A stretch of DNA of 64,000 nt, from positions 806,001 through 870,000 of the forward strand of contig NZ_CP014608.1 in the NCBI RefSeq assembly GCF_001586165.1, given 5' to 3'. Source of the DNA: Obesumbacterium proteus. Its GTDB lineage: Bacteria > Pseudomonadota > Gammaproteobacteria > Enterobacterales > Enterobacteriaceae. A model generated the notes under the pieces. That model ran no database searches. It had not been told where the DNA came from and saw only the letters and a program-made list of their open reading frames with translations. A program made the translations under genes and the position numbers. Positions 26,644 through 35,733 of this stretch are shown piece by piece; the first letter of the stretch is position 1; the number at the start of each line of letters is the position of its first letter.

Positions 26644-27534
26644 ATGAATCCGAATATGAGCGAAGAGCTGCTATCTCTGCTAGCAAAGCATACATTTTCA
26701 AGCCATGAACAAACCCCGTTTTTAACGTCATTACCCGGCGTGACGCTGGTTCGAGCGAGTAATGGGCGATACCCTCGTCATATTTTGCATCGGCCTGCGC
26801 TATGTCTTGTACTGCAAGGCGTTAAGCGCACGGTTTTTGGTGAGGTTCCTTTTGATTACGCGGCTGGTCAGGCATTGATTGTTACAACGGCAATGCCAGG
26901 CGTGAGTCGCATACTGGAAGCTGATGCACGACATCCATACTTGGGCGTCATTATTGAATTCGATATAGCCGTGATACGCGATGTTTTTATGCAGCTCTCA
27001 CATCGACTTTCGCAGCAAAATACCGCGCCACATGCGGCATTTGTGATAGATATCGATGCTCAACTTTCTCGCTGCTTATTACGTGGTCTACGATTGCTTG
27101 ATAGTCCTGACGCGATCCCCGTGCTTTATGCTGGGTTTATGCAGGAGCTATGCTATTGGCTACTCATGGGACCTAACGGAGCTGATGTTGCACGTATTGT
27201 TACGCGTGATACTCACTCAATGGGGGTTGCAGGGGCGCTAGATTTGCTCAGAGAGAAGTACAAAGAGCCGTTGAGCCTTGAGTCTTTGGCGAAAGCGGCA
27301 AACCTTAGCCGTTCTGCTTTTCACCGTAAATTTAAAGAGTTAATTGGCATGAGCCCTTTAGAATATCAAAAGCAACTGCGTTTGCTCGAGGCTCGCCAAC
27401 TGCTGTTGTCACGTAAAGGCACCGCGGAGGCCATTGCTTTTCAAGTGGGCTATAACAGTCCCAACCAGTTCAGCCGCGAATACTCGCGCATGTTTGGTTT
27501 ATCACCGCGTAAAGACGCGCTGTTGTTGCGCTAA
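26644..27534 (+). CDS. AraC family transcriptional regulator
   Basis: 296 residues: an N-terminal AraC_N ligand domain (RHILHRPALCLVLQGVKRTVFG, about 45-66) and a C-terminal double helix-turn-helix, with LESLAKAANLSRSAFHRKFKEL and AIAFQVGYNSPNQFSREYSRMFG quoted in part. The start codon is uncertain: ATG 26644 (MNPNMSEELL) is chosen, with ATG 26656 as an alternative. It faces the SDR gene divergently, a common regulator-target layout. Effector unknown. Confidence 0.85.
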   Translation: MNPNMSEELLSLLAKHTFSSHEQTPFLTSLPGVTLVRASNGRYPRHILHRPALCLVLQGVKRTVFGEVPFDYAAGQALIVTTAMPGVSRILEADARHPYLGVIIEFDIAVIRDVFMQLSHRLSQQNTAPHAAFVIDIDAQLSRCLLRGLRLLDSPDAIPVLYAGFMQELCYWLLMGPNGADVARIVTRDTHSMGVAGALDLLREKYKEPLSLESLAKAANLSRSAFHRKFKELIGMSPLEYQKQLRLLEARQLLLSRKGTAEAIAFQVGYNSPNQFSREYSRMFGLSPRKDALLLR

Positions 27535-27571
27535 TGCTTGGGTTATTTTTCTAAGAAATAGAGGGAGGGAT

Positions 27572-28137
27572 ATGAAGAAGCTAAGGCTAGATTTTTACTC
27601 TCAAACGCCACTTACGGTTGCCCAACAGCTAATCGGCTGTTATTTGGTTCGAGAGCAGGAAGAAGGGCAGATTATTGGGCGGATAAACGAAGTCGAAGCC
27701 TATGACAGCGCGATTGATAAAGCGAGCCATGCCTATGGGGGCAAACGAACCGTCAGAAATGAGCCTCTTTTTCAGGCTGGCGGCATAGCCCACGTTTACT
27801 TTATCTACGGCATGCATAATTGCCTTAATGTGGTAACAGGGCTGGCTGACGATGCGACGGCGGTTTTAATTCGGGGTATCGAGATTGTCCAAGGCATCGA
27901 TCTCGCTGCACAAAACCGCAGTTGAAAAATATATCTAACGGCCCTGGCAAGCTTTGCCGTGCGCTCGCCGTTGATAGGTCGTTTGATTACGCGTCACTAC
28001 TGGGTGATCAACTTTATATTTGTGAACAAATTGGTGGGCATAAAAAACAGGTAGAAAAAATCGTCGCGAGTAAGCGTATTGGGATTGATTATGCCGAGGA
28101 GGCCGTTGATTTCCTTTGGCGTTTTACCGATGAGTAA
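27572..28137 (+). pseudogene. 3-methyladenine DNA glycosylase (MPG/AAG family), frameshifted
   Basis: The first frame (27572-27925) starts MKKLRLDFYSQTPLTVAQQL, includes INEVEAYDSAIDKASHAYGG (the active-site Glu region) and IYGMHNCLNVVT, and stops after AAQNRS. The next frame picks up immediately: NISNGPGKLCRALAVD, with the GPGKLCRAL motif of the same enzymes, runs to 28137. The two parts add up to a normal length for the family (about 190 residues), so a one-base deletion or two-base insertion near 27915-27922 has split the gene. It would excise alkylated purines if intact. A GGGAGGGA ribosome site precedes the start. Confidence 0.85.
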
Positions 28138-28182
28138 ATACCAAGAATCATTTTAACATTATAAAAAATAAAGAAATTCTAT

Positions 28183-28524
28183 TTAATCTACAATCGCCAG
28201 TGACTGGTCCATTGAGTTAATGAGCTGCCGTAGTAGCTGTATTTCATTATCTGACCACCATCCCATCACGTTGCCGATCAACAAAGCATCTCGTAAATCA
28301 TTGACCGTTCTGACCTCAAATTTGTAGTCATGTTTGAGATCCCAGTGATTATCAAAGACTGTGCATGTCAGATTGGCCGGTAAATCATAGGCATGTGCTA
28401 TGACGTAGCGCTGATTAGGCTTTGTTTTTAAGTAAATTTGTTCGTTAAATGAGCAGATTTCAAACGGAAAATGAACATCCGTGATCGAGCTTATTATATC
28501 TAGCGTGATATTAACTATTTGCAT
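28183..28524 (-). CDS. Hypothetical protein
   Basis: 113 residues from ATG 28524 (MQIVNITLDI); a start seven codons earlier (28545) is also possible. No signal or membrane segment. Aromatic- and acid-rich stretches such as VFDNHWDLKHDYKFEV and GWWSDNEIQLL suggest a small folded cytoplasmic protein, but I recognise no family. It converges with the glycosylase remnant and diverges from the tdc operon. Confidence 0.55.
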   Translation of the reverse strand: MQIVNITLDIISSITDVHFPFEICSFNEQIYLKTKPNQRYVIAHAYDLPANLTCTVFDNHWDLKHDYKFEVRTVNDLRDALLIGNVMGWWSDNEIQLLRQLINSMDQSLAIVD

Positions 28525-28545
28525 TTTTGGATACCTAAAAACCAA

Positions 28546-28981
28546 GGCAGTTCTTTTATATTTATAGGCATAGATATAAATAAAAGGGAACGATCTTGAT
28601 CACAAATTAAATAAACCATAGTTGTCGGTAGAATCACATCTGTCGCTAATTAATATGCTGCCTTATTTATTAAGAGGCGGAAATTAAATCTGTATTTAAA
28701 ATATTAACAATTAATCTACCTATTATCATCTTGATAATCGGGCGTAGAACTACGCATCTGCAACATTGATAACAATCCATTAATATCGCTTAAATTATAT
28801 TTGTAAGAATACAAAAATATTTTTTTCTTTAAATCTTCATATAATAATTAAAATGGAAATACTTTTCATAATTTGAAAATCAGAAAATAAATAATGAATT
28901 AAATTATCGCGACGCCAATCACATTCAAGTCTGAAATATTTCATCATACTGCAGGCGTCAAATAATCTGTGGGATGAGAAA
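28546..28981. promoter_or_regulatory. AT-rich tdc upstream region with a candidate FNR site
   Basis: No gene here; in E. coli tdcA would occupy part of this position. TTGATAACAATCCA at 28766-28779 matches the FNR pattern TTGAT-N4-ATCAA at 9 of 10 positions. A perfect 14-bp inverted repeat GCGTAG-AA-CTACGC lies at 28742-28755. A weaker CRP-like half site (TCACA, part of AACGATCTTGATCACAAATT) lies at 28589-28608. Anaerobic, cAMP-dependent control is known for tdc. Confidence 0.45.
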
Positions 28982-29974
28982 ATGAAGATATATAATAATC
29001 TACCTGTGACGCTTAACGACATAATTGAGGCCCAACAAAGGATAAAAGGTCATGTGTATAAAACTGGCATGCCTAAGTCTAACTACCTCAGTGAACGTTG
29101 TAACGGCACCATCCATCTAAAATTTGAGAATATGCAACGCACCGGTTCTTTTAAAATTCGCGGTGCTTTTAATAAGTTAGCTTCATTATCCAGAGAAGAA
29201 CGTGAGCAGGGCGTGATTGCCTGTTCAGCCGGTAACCACGCGCAGGGCGTTTCCCTGTCTTGTGCCATGCTGGGAATTGACAGCAAAGTAGTTATGCCTT
29301 GCACTGCGCCAAGCTCTAAAGTTGCCGCAACGGCAGATTATTCTGCTGAAGTTATCCTTCACGGAAATAGCTTTAATGACACCATCTCAAAAGCTCATGA
29401 ATTAATTGAGTTAGAAAATAGAATCTTTATTCCTCCTTACGACGATGCAAAAGTGATTGCAGGCCAAGGAACTATCGGTTTAGAAATCCTTGAAGATCTG
29501 TATGACGTGGATAACGTAATTGTCCCTATCGGTGGTGGGGGATTAATTTCCGGTATCGCTATCGCGTTAAAATCAATTAACCCAACAATCAATATCATAG
29601 GTGTTCAAGCGGTCAACGTTCACGGAATGGCAAAATCTTTCCACGAAGGACAATTTTTATCTCACCGCACAACAGGTACAATTGCGGACGGCTGCGACGT
29701 GGCGACGCCAGGCAAACTGACATATGAGATTGTCAAAGAGCTGGTAACCGACATTGTTGTAGTCACTGAAGAAGAAATTAAGCGCGGTATGATTGATCTT
29801 ATCCAAAGAAACAAGATCGTGACTGAAGGTGCTGGAGCATTGGCATCTGCGGCCATATTAAGCGGTAAGCTCAAGGGCTATATCGAAAATAAAAAGACCG
29901 TTAGCCTTATTTCCGGTGGGAATATTGATTTATCCAGAATATCAGAGATAACGGGACTGAATCACGTTCACTAA
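28982..29974 (+). CDS. tdcB: Catabolic threonine dehydratase
   Basis: 330 residues, one more than E. coli TdcB. Lys58 in RTGSFKIRGA is the PLP lysine and VPIGGGGLISG binds the phosphate. It deaminates threonine or serine to 2-oxobutyrate or pyruvate under anaerobic conditions. It is the first recognisable gene of the operon here; the activator gene tdcA, normally just upstream, is missing. Confidence 0.96.
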   Translation: MKIYNNLPVTLNDIIEAQQRIKGHVYKTGMPKSNYLSERCNGTIHLKFENMQRTGSFKIRGAFNKLASLSREEREQGVIACSAGNHAQGVSLSCAMLGIDSKVVMPCTAPSSKVAATADYSAEVILHGNSFNDTISKAHELIELENRIFIPPYDDAKVIAGQGTIGLEILEDLYDVDNVIVPIGGGGLISGIAIALKSINPTINIIGVQAVNVHGMAKSFHEGQFLSHRTTGTIADGCDVATPGKLTYEIVKELVTDIVVVTEEEIKRGMIDLIQRNKIVTEGAGALASAAILSGKLKGYIENKKTVSLISGGNIDLSRISEITGLNHVH

Positions 29975-30065
29975 TAACTATGCAAACACCCGACAGGGTA
30001 TAGACCCTAGCTGAGGTTACAGTGATGTAGCCTCAAAAAAGGGCAAATCCGTGAGGAATTACAGT

Positions 30066-31391
30066 ATGACGACAGACAGCGTTACCTATTCGAATCAGGG
30101 AACTATGTGGCGGAAATCGGACACCACATGGACTCTTGGATTATTTGGCACCGCCATCGGCGCAGGGGTTCTGTTCTTCCCTATCCGTGCAGGCTTTGGC
30201 GGTTTGATCCCTATCCTGATCATGCTTGTGCTGGCCTACCCAATTGCTTTCTTATGTCACCGCGCATTAGCTCGCCTGTGTCTGTCTGGTAGCAATATCA
30301 CCGGCAACATTACCGACACGGTTGAAGAGCATTTTGGTAAAACAGGTGGGGTCATTATTACCTTCCTGTACTTCTTCGCGATTTGCCCTCTGTTATGGAT
30401 TTATGGTGTCACCATCACCAACACCTTCATGACATTCTGGGAAAACCAGCTGCAGTTAATGCCGTTGAACCGTGGCCTCGTCGCTCTGGTTCTGTTAATG
30501 GCCATGGCTTTCATCATCTTCTTCGGAAAAGATTTGATGGTGAAGGTAATGAGCTTCCTGGTGTTCCCATTCATCGCCAGCTTGGTTCTGATTTCCCTGT
30601 CGCTGATCCCTTACTGGAACGCGTCTGTATTTGAACAAGTTAGCACTAGCAGCATCTCTCTGCTGGGTCACGACGGCATTCTGGTTAACGTATGGCTGGG
30701 TATCGCCATCATGGTGTTCTCCTTTAACTTCTCGCCTATCGTTTCCTCTTTCGTTGAATCAAAACGTGAAGAATACGAGCCTGAGTTTGGCAAGCAGTTC
30801 ACCGAAGACCGCTGCTCTAAAATCATCTCTCGCGCAAGTATGCTGATGGTTGCCGTGGTCATGTTCTTTGCCTTCAGCTGCCTGTTTACGCTGTCTCCAG
30901 CGATGATGGCCGACGCTAAAGCGCAAAACATTCCGGTTCTTTCTTATCTGGCAAACCACTTCTCAAGCATGGCCGGTGGTAAATCTACCTTCTCAACCGT
31001 GTTGGAATATGGCGCGTCACTGATTGCTCTGGTCGCTATCTTCAAATCGTTCTTCGGTCACTATCTGGGAACGTTGGAAGGGATGAATGGCCTGATTGTT
31101 AAGTTCGCTTGTAAAGGCGACAAGAAGAAGTATTCAACCGGCAAACTGAACCTGATCAGCATGTTCTTCATCATGGGCTCTACTTGGGTAGTGGCTTATG
31201 TTAACCCGAACATCCTTGACCTGATTGAAGCCATGGGTGCGCCTATCATTGCCTCCCTGCTGTGTCTGCTACCGATGTATGCGGTTCGCAAAGTGCCAGC
31301 GCTGGCAAAATATAAAGGCAAGCCAGAAAACTACTTTGTTACCATCGTTGGCCTGCTGACCATTCTGAATATTTTCTACAAACTTATTTAA
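30066..31391 (+). CDS. tdcC: Threonine/serine:H+ symporter
   Basis: 441 residues (E. coli: 443) with 11 hydrophobic segments of the HAAAP amino acid transporter family. KSDTTWTLGLFGTAIGAGVLF is the conserved N-terminal start of the membrane domain. ATG 30066 is preferred over GTG 30051 because AGGAATT lies at a good distance. It imports threonine and serine for TdcB. There are 91 bp after tdcB. Confidence 0.96.
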   Translation: MTTDSVTYSNQGTMWRKSDTTWTLGLFGTAIGAGVLFFPIRAGFGGLIPILIMLVLAYPIAFLCHRALARLCLSGSNITGNITDTVEEHFGKTGGVIITFLYFFAICPLLWIYGVTITNTFMTFWENQLQLMPLNRGLVALVLLMAMAFIIFFGKDLMVKVMSFLVFPFIASLVLISLSLIPYWNASVFEQVSTSSISLLGHDGILVNVWLGIAIMVFSFNFSPIVSSFVESKREEYEPEFGKQFTEDRCSKIISRASMLMVAVVMFFAFSCLFTLSPAMMADAKAQNIPVLSYLANHFSSMAGGKSTFSTVLEYGASLIALVAIFKSFFGHYLGTLEGMNGLIVKFACKGDKKKYSTGKLNLISMFFIMGSTWVVAYVNPNILDLIEAMGAPIIASLLCLLPMYAVRKVPALAKYKGKPENYFVTIVGLLTILNIFYKLI

Positions 31392-31451
31392 TCTAAATTT
31401 TAAAGAATAACAGCTAACTCCTCTCTGGGGAGTTAGCTGTGAGGTATATCT

Positions 31452-32660
31452 ATGTCTTCAAAATCTGTAGTGCTAGTTATTAATTGTGGATCTTCATCAA
31501 TTAAATTCTCTGTTATGCAAGGAAATAACTGCGATGTGATGATGTCCGGCATTGTTGATAACGTCGGTATTGAAAATACCTCAATGACCATTGATAAAAC
31601 TATCAGTATTAATTTAAAAACCGGTAGTTATGAAGATGCATTGAACTCTATTGTTAGAGAATTAGAAAAAAGAAAACTCAGCGATGCTATTTCATGTGTG
31701 GGTCACCGTATTGCCCACGGTGGAGAAGCATTTAGCGATGCGACATTAATTAATGATGAAGTTTTGAAAGAAATTACTAATGTTTCATCCCTGGCACCTT
31801 TACATAATTATGCCAACCTTGAGGGCATTATGGCTGCGCGCCATATATTCCCTGAATTACCGCATGTAGCCGTATTTGATACCGCGTTTCATCAGACCTT
31901 AAAACCTGAAGCTTATACCTATGCGCTTCCACAGCAATATTTCAAACAATATGGCGTGAGAAGATATGGCTTCCACGGAACCTCTCATCGCTATGTGGCA
32001 CAGCAGGCGATTGAACAATTAGGCTTAGATGAAAAGAACTCTGGGATTATTGTCGCTCACCTAGGTAATGGCGCATCTGTCTGTGCGGTACAAAATGGCC
32101 AAAGCGTTGATACGTCTATGGGCATGACTCCGCTGGAAGGCTTGGTCATGGGAACGCGTAGCGGTGACGTTGATTTTGGCGCATTAGCATATTTGGCGGA
32201 TAAAACCGGCAAGACGTTAGAAGATTTGATGTTCATGGTGAACAAAGAGTCTGGTCTGTTAGGTATTTCTGGGCTTTCAAGCGACCTGCGCGTGTTGCAA
32301 AAAGCGTATGAAGAAGGGCATGAAGGCGCACAGCTGGCGATCAACGTTTTTGTGCACCGCTTAGCCCGTCATATCGGTGGCCATGCTGCTTCGTTGAATA
32401 AGCTTGATGCCATTGTGTTCACCGGCGGCATTGGTGAGAACTCTGAGCTGATTCGCCAATTAACGCTACAGCATCTTGCGGTATTCGGTCTTGAACTCGA
32501 CGAAGCAAAAAATCATCTGCGTCGCACCGGAGAGGCTGAAGTGATTACGGCGCCGAGTTCTAAAGTTATTGCCGCAGTGATCCCAACTAATGAAGAGAAG
32601 ATGATTGCGCTGGATGCTATTCGCGTGAGTTCCTCCGCTGAACATATTGCATTCGCATAA
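31452..32660 (+). CDS. tdcD: Propionate/acetate kinase
   Basis: 402 residues of the acetate kinase family: VLVINCGSSSIKFSV at the N-terminus, FDTAFHQTL with the catalytic Asp, VAHLGNGASVCAV and FTGGIGENS near the C-terminus. It makes ATP from propionyl phosphate, the last step of threonine fermentation. It follows tdcC by 60 bp. Confidence 0.95.
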   Translation: MSSKSVVLVINCGSSSIKFSVMQGNNCDVMMSGIVDNVGIENTSMTIDKTISINLKTGSYEDALNSIVRELEKRKLSDAISCVGHRIAHGGEAFSDATLINDEVLKEITNVSSLAPLHNYANLEGIMAARHIFPELPHVAVFDTAFHQTLKPEAYTYALPQQYFKQYGVRRYGFHGTSHRYVAQQAIEQLGLDEKNSGIIVAHLGNGASVCAVQNGQSVDTSMGMTPLEGLVMGTRSGDVDFGALAYLADKTGKTLEDLMFMVNKESGLLGISGLSSDLRVLQKAYEEGHEGAQLAINVFVHRLARHIGGHAASLNKLDAIVFTGGIGENSELIRQLTLQHLAVFGLELDEAKNHLRRTGEAEVITAPSSKVIAAVIPTNEEKMIALDAIRVSSSAEHIAFA

Positions 32661-32753
32661 CGTAATTTAATTACGCCTAAATAAATACTGCCGAAATACT
32701 CTTTTCGCCCCTAATTAAATAGGGGCGATACCTATGGTTCATGGAGCTTGATA

Positions 32754-35048
32754 ATGAATATCGATCTGGACGTGACAGAGAATACATTTACTGAAGCTTG
32801 GAATGGTTTTGCAGGAACGGAATGGAAAGAAAGCATTAATGTAAGAGACTTCATTCAGAATAACTATTCGCCTTATGAAGGCGATGAGTCTTTCCTTTCG
32901 ACTGCAACCGAAGCAACCACCAAGCTGTGGGAAAAAGTAATGGAAGGCGTGCGGATTGAAAACTCCACTCACGCGCCGGTCGATTTTGATAATGATATAG
33001 CAACAACCATTACCGCCCATGCACCGGGGTATATCCATCAAGATCTGGAAAAAATTGTTGGCTTACAAACTGAGAAACCGCTGAAACGTGCGTTATTCCC
33101 GTTTGGCGGAATCAATATGATCGAGAGCTCGTTTGAAGCCTACAATCGCAAGCTGGATCCTAATTTTAAATATCTTTTCACCGATATTCGTAAAACACAC
33201 AACCAAGGCGTGTTTGACGTTTACTCACCTGAAATGATGCGCTGCCGTAAATCCGGCGTTTTAACCGGTTTGCCAGACGGCTATGGCCGTGGGCGTATCA
33301 TCGGTGACTATCGCCGCGTGGCTCTGTATGGCATCCGTTATCTGATCCGTGAACGTGAATTACAGTTTGCTGATTTACAGGGCAAACTGGAGAAAGGGAT
33401 TCAGCTTGAGCAAGTGATTCGCCAGCGCGAAGAATTGGCCGAGCAGCGCCGTGCGCTGAAGCAAATTCAGGAAATGGCGGCGAAATACGGGTTTGATATT
33501 TCTCGTCCGGCACAGAACGCGCAAGAAGCTATTCAGTGGCTCTATTTTGGCTATTTGGCGGCGGTGAAATCGCAGAACGGCGGCGCGATGTCGCTGGGCC
33601 GTACTTCGACGTTCTTAGATGTGTATATCGAACGCGATCTGAAAAATGGGGTGATCAATGAGCAGGAAGCACAGCAGCTGATTGACCATTTCATTATGAA
33701 AATCCGCATGGTGCGTTTCTTACGCACGCCTGAGTTTGATACGTTGTTCTCTGGCGACCCAATCTGGGCAACCGAAGTTATCGGCGGGATGGGCTTAGAC
33801 GGCAGAACGCTAGTCACCAAAAACTCCTACCGTTATCTGAATACGCTGGAAACCATGGGGCCATCACCAGAGCCTAACCTGACAATCCTGTGGTCAGAGC
33901 GCTTACCAAAAGCATTCAAAGCCTACGCTGCGAATCTGTCTATCGCGACCTCGTCGTTACAGTATGAAAACGATGATTTGATGCGCCCTGACTTTGACAG
34001 TGATGACTATGCGATTGCCTGCTGTGTTAGCCCAATGGTGGTTGGCAAGCAGATGCAGTTCTTTGGTGCTCGCGCCAACTTGGCAAAAACCTTGCTGTAT
34101 TGCATCAACGGCGGCGTGGATGAAAAACTGAAAATTCAGGTTGGTCCGAAAGTGCCAGCCATGACAGATGAAGTCTTGGATTACGACAAAGTCATGGCGA
34201 GTCTGGATTCGTTTATGGATTGGTTGGCAGTGCAGTACATCACTGCGCTGAACGTTATCCACTACATGCACGATAAATACAGCTATGAAGCCGCGTTAAT
34301 GGCGCTGCATGACCGCGATGTAGTTCGCACCATGGCGTGTGGTATCGCTGGTCTGTCGGTCGCCGCTGACTCACTCGCCGCTATCAAGTATGCCAAAGTG
34401 CGCCCAATTCGTGACGAAAACGGGTTGGCGATCGACTTCGCTATCGACGGTGAATACCCGCAGTTCGGTAACAACGACCATCGTGTCGATGATATTGCCT
34501 GTGACTTGGTTGAGCGCTTCATGAAGAAGATCCAGAAGCTGCCAACTTACCGAGATGCCGAGCCAACGCAGTCTATTCTGACCATAACCTCAAACGTGGT
34601 TTACGGGCAGAAAACCGGGAATACGCCGGACGGACGCCGCGCAGGCACGCCATTTGGCCCGGGGGCTAACCCAATGCACGGTCGCGATCGTAAAGGTGCG
34701 GTAGCGTCGTTAACCTCGGTGGCGAAACTGCCGTTCAAATACGCCAAAGACGGTATTTCTTATACCTTCTCTATCGTCCCAGGGGCGTTAGGCAAAGACG
34801 AATTTATCCGTAAAAACAATCTCGTGGGTCTGATTGATGGCTATTTCCATCATGAGGAAAACGTCGAAGGCGGACAGCATCTCAACGTGAACGTTATGAA
34901 CCGAGAAATGCTGCTGGATGCGATTGAAAACCCAGATAAATACCCGAGTTTAACCATCAGGGTATCAGGCTATGCGGTACGATTTAACGCGCTGACGCGT
35001 GAACAACAGCAAGATGTGATCTCAAGGACGTTCACTAGCTCGCTGTAA
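32754..35048 (+). CDS. tdcE: 2-ketobutyrate formate-lyase
   Basis: 764 residues, as in E. coli. The paired cysteines in AIACCVSPMVVGKQ and the C-terminal glycyl-radical region RVSGYAVRFNALTREQQQD define a pyruvate/2-ketobutyrate formate-lyase. It splits 2-ketobutyrate to propionyl-CoA and formate and needs activation by PflA. I chose ATG 32754 over an upstream TTG. A good terminator follows, and tdcF and tdcG are not present. Confidence 0.96.
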   Translation: MNIDLDVTENTFTEAWNGFAGTEWKESINVRDFIQNNYSPYEGDESFLSTATEATTKLWEKVMEGVRIENSTHAPVDFDNDIATTITAHAPGYIHQDLEKIVGLQTEKPLKRALFPFGGINMIESSFEAYNRKLDPNFKYLFTDIRKTHNQGVFDVYSPEMMRCRKSGVLTGLPDGYGRGRIIGDYRRVALYGIRYLIRERELQFADLQGKLEKGIQLEQVIRQREELAEQRRALKQIQEMAAKYGFDISRPAQNAQEAIQWLYFGYLAAVKSQNGGAMSLGRTSTFLDVYIERDLKNGVINEQEAQQLIDHFIMKIRMVRFLRTPEFDTLFSGDPIWATEVIGGMGLDGRTLVTKNSYRYLNTLETMGPSPEPNLTILWSERLPKAFKAYAANLSIATSSLQYENDDLMRPDFDSDDYAIACCVSPMVVGKQMQFFGARANLAKTLLYCINGGVDEKLKIQVGPKVPAMTDEVLDYDKVMASLDSFMDWLAVQYITALNVIHYMHDKYSYEAALMALHDRDVVRTMACGIAGLSVAADSLAAIKYAKVRPIRDENGLAIDFAIDGEYPQFGNNDHRVDDIACDLVERFMKKIQKLPTYRDAEPTQSILTITSNVVYGQKTGNTPDGRRAGTPFGPGANPMHGRDRKGAVASLTSVAKLPFKYAKDGISYTFSIVPGALGKDEFIRKNNLVGLIDGYFHHEENVEGGQHLNVNVMNREMLLDAIENPDKYPSLTIRVSGYAVRFNALTREQQQDVISRTFTSSL

Positions 35049-35070
35049 TGTTCTCTAAAGCGAACTAACG

Positions 35071-35104
35071 AAAGCCCTGCGCAAGTTTGCGGGGCTTTTT
35101 TTAT
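35071..35104 (+). terminator. Terminator after tdcE
   Basis: AAAGCCCTGC, a short loop, GCGGGGCTTTTTTT: a stem with a T-run, about 25 bp after the tdcE stop. It closes the tdcBCDE operon. Confidence 0.85.
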
Positions 35105-35212
35105 AGGGTAAAGGCGCATGTCTTGTCTCACAGTTCCAGCCGAAACAGATTCCACCGTGAATTAGGTAAGGTTATTCTATTCATAAGTTTTCTACATGGA
35201 GAGGTCATGAAT

Positions 35213-35641
35213 ATGTATAAAAGCATTTTGGTGCCGGTAGATATTGAAGAGGATATTCTGACTCAAAACGCCCTGCGTCACGTTGAGTATTTGGCAAAAA
35301 TGTCAGACGCTGATGTGCATTTCTTGTATGTTTTGCCAGATGCACAGGCCTTCGTTACTGCATACTCTTTTGGCATCAAAGAGTTTGAAAACAAAGCGGT
35401 AACCTATGCTGAAGAAAGAATTAGAGAACTCATTCAGGGGGTAGATTTGCCCGCTGAGCGTATGTCTTACACCATTCGTTTCGGCACCCCGCGGGATGAG
35501 GCGCTGCAACAGGCTGATGAAATGGGCGCTGACCTCATCATTGTTGGTTCGCACCGCCCAAGCGTTAAAACGTACCTGCTAGGCTCGAATGCGGCAGGCA
35601 TTGTGCGCCATGCTAAAGTTAATGTGATGGTGATCCGTTAG
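35213..35641 (+). CDS. Universal stress protein, UspF/G type
   Basis: 142 residues of the Usp fold. The ATP-binding signature GSHRPSVKTYLLGSNAAGIVRHA lies near the C-terminus (quoted in part: GSHRP and GSNAAGIV), and the start MYKSILVPVDI is typical. ATG 35213 is preferred over 35207 because GGAGAGG is then 8 bp away instead of 2. The protein resembles UspF-type single-domain members. It stands alone after the tdc terminator. Confidence 0.88.
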   Translation: MYKSILVPVDIEEDILTQNALRHVEYLAKMSDADVHFLYVLPDAQAFVTAYSFGIKEFENKAVTYAEERIRELIQGVDLPAERMSYTIRFGTPRDEALQQADEMGADLIIVGSHRPSVKTYLLGSNAAGIVRHAKVNVMVIR

Positions 35642-35678
35642 GCTGGCTGCCATTCTGTTTGTTTGAATGATTTATGTG

Positions 35679-35708
35679 AAAAAGGAGCGGATATCCGCTC
35701 CTTTTTAT
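35679..35708. terminator. Bidirectional terminator between usp and fliB
   Basis: The perfect palindrome GGAGCGGATATCCGCTCC (35684-35701) is flanked by an A-run and a T-run, so it serves both converging genes. Confidence 0.85.
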
Positions 35709-35733
35709 TAGCCATTTTGCTCTGCCGCTGTGC

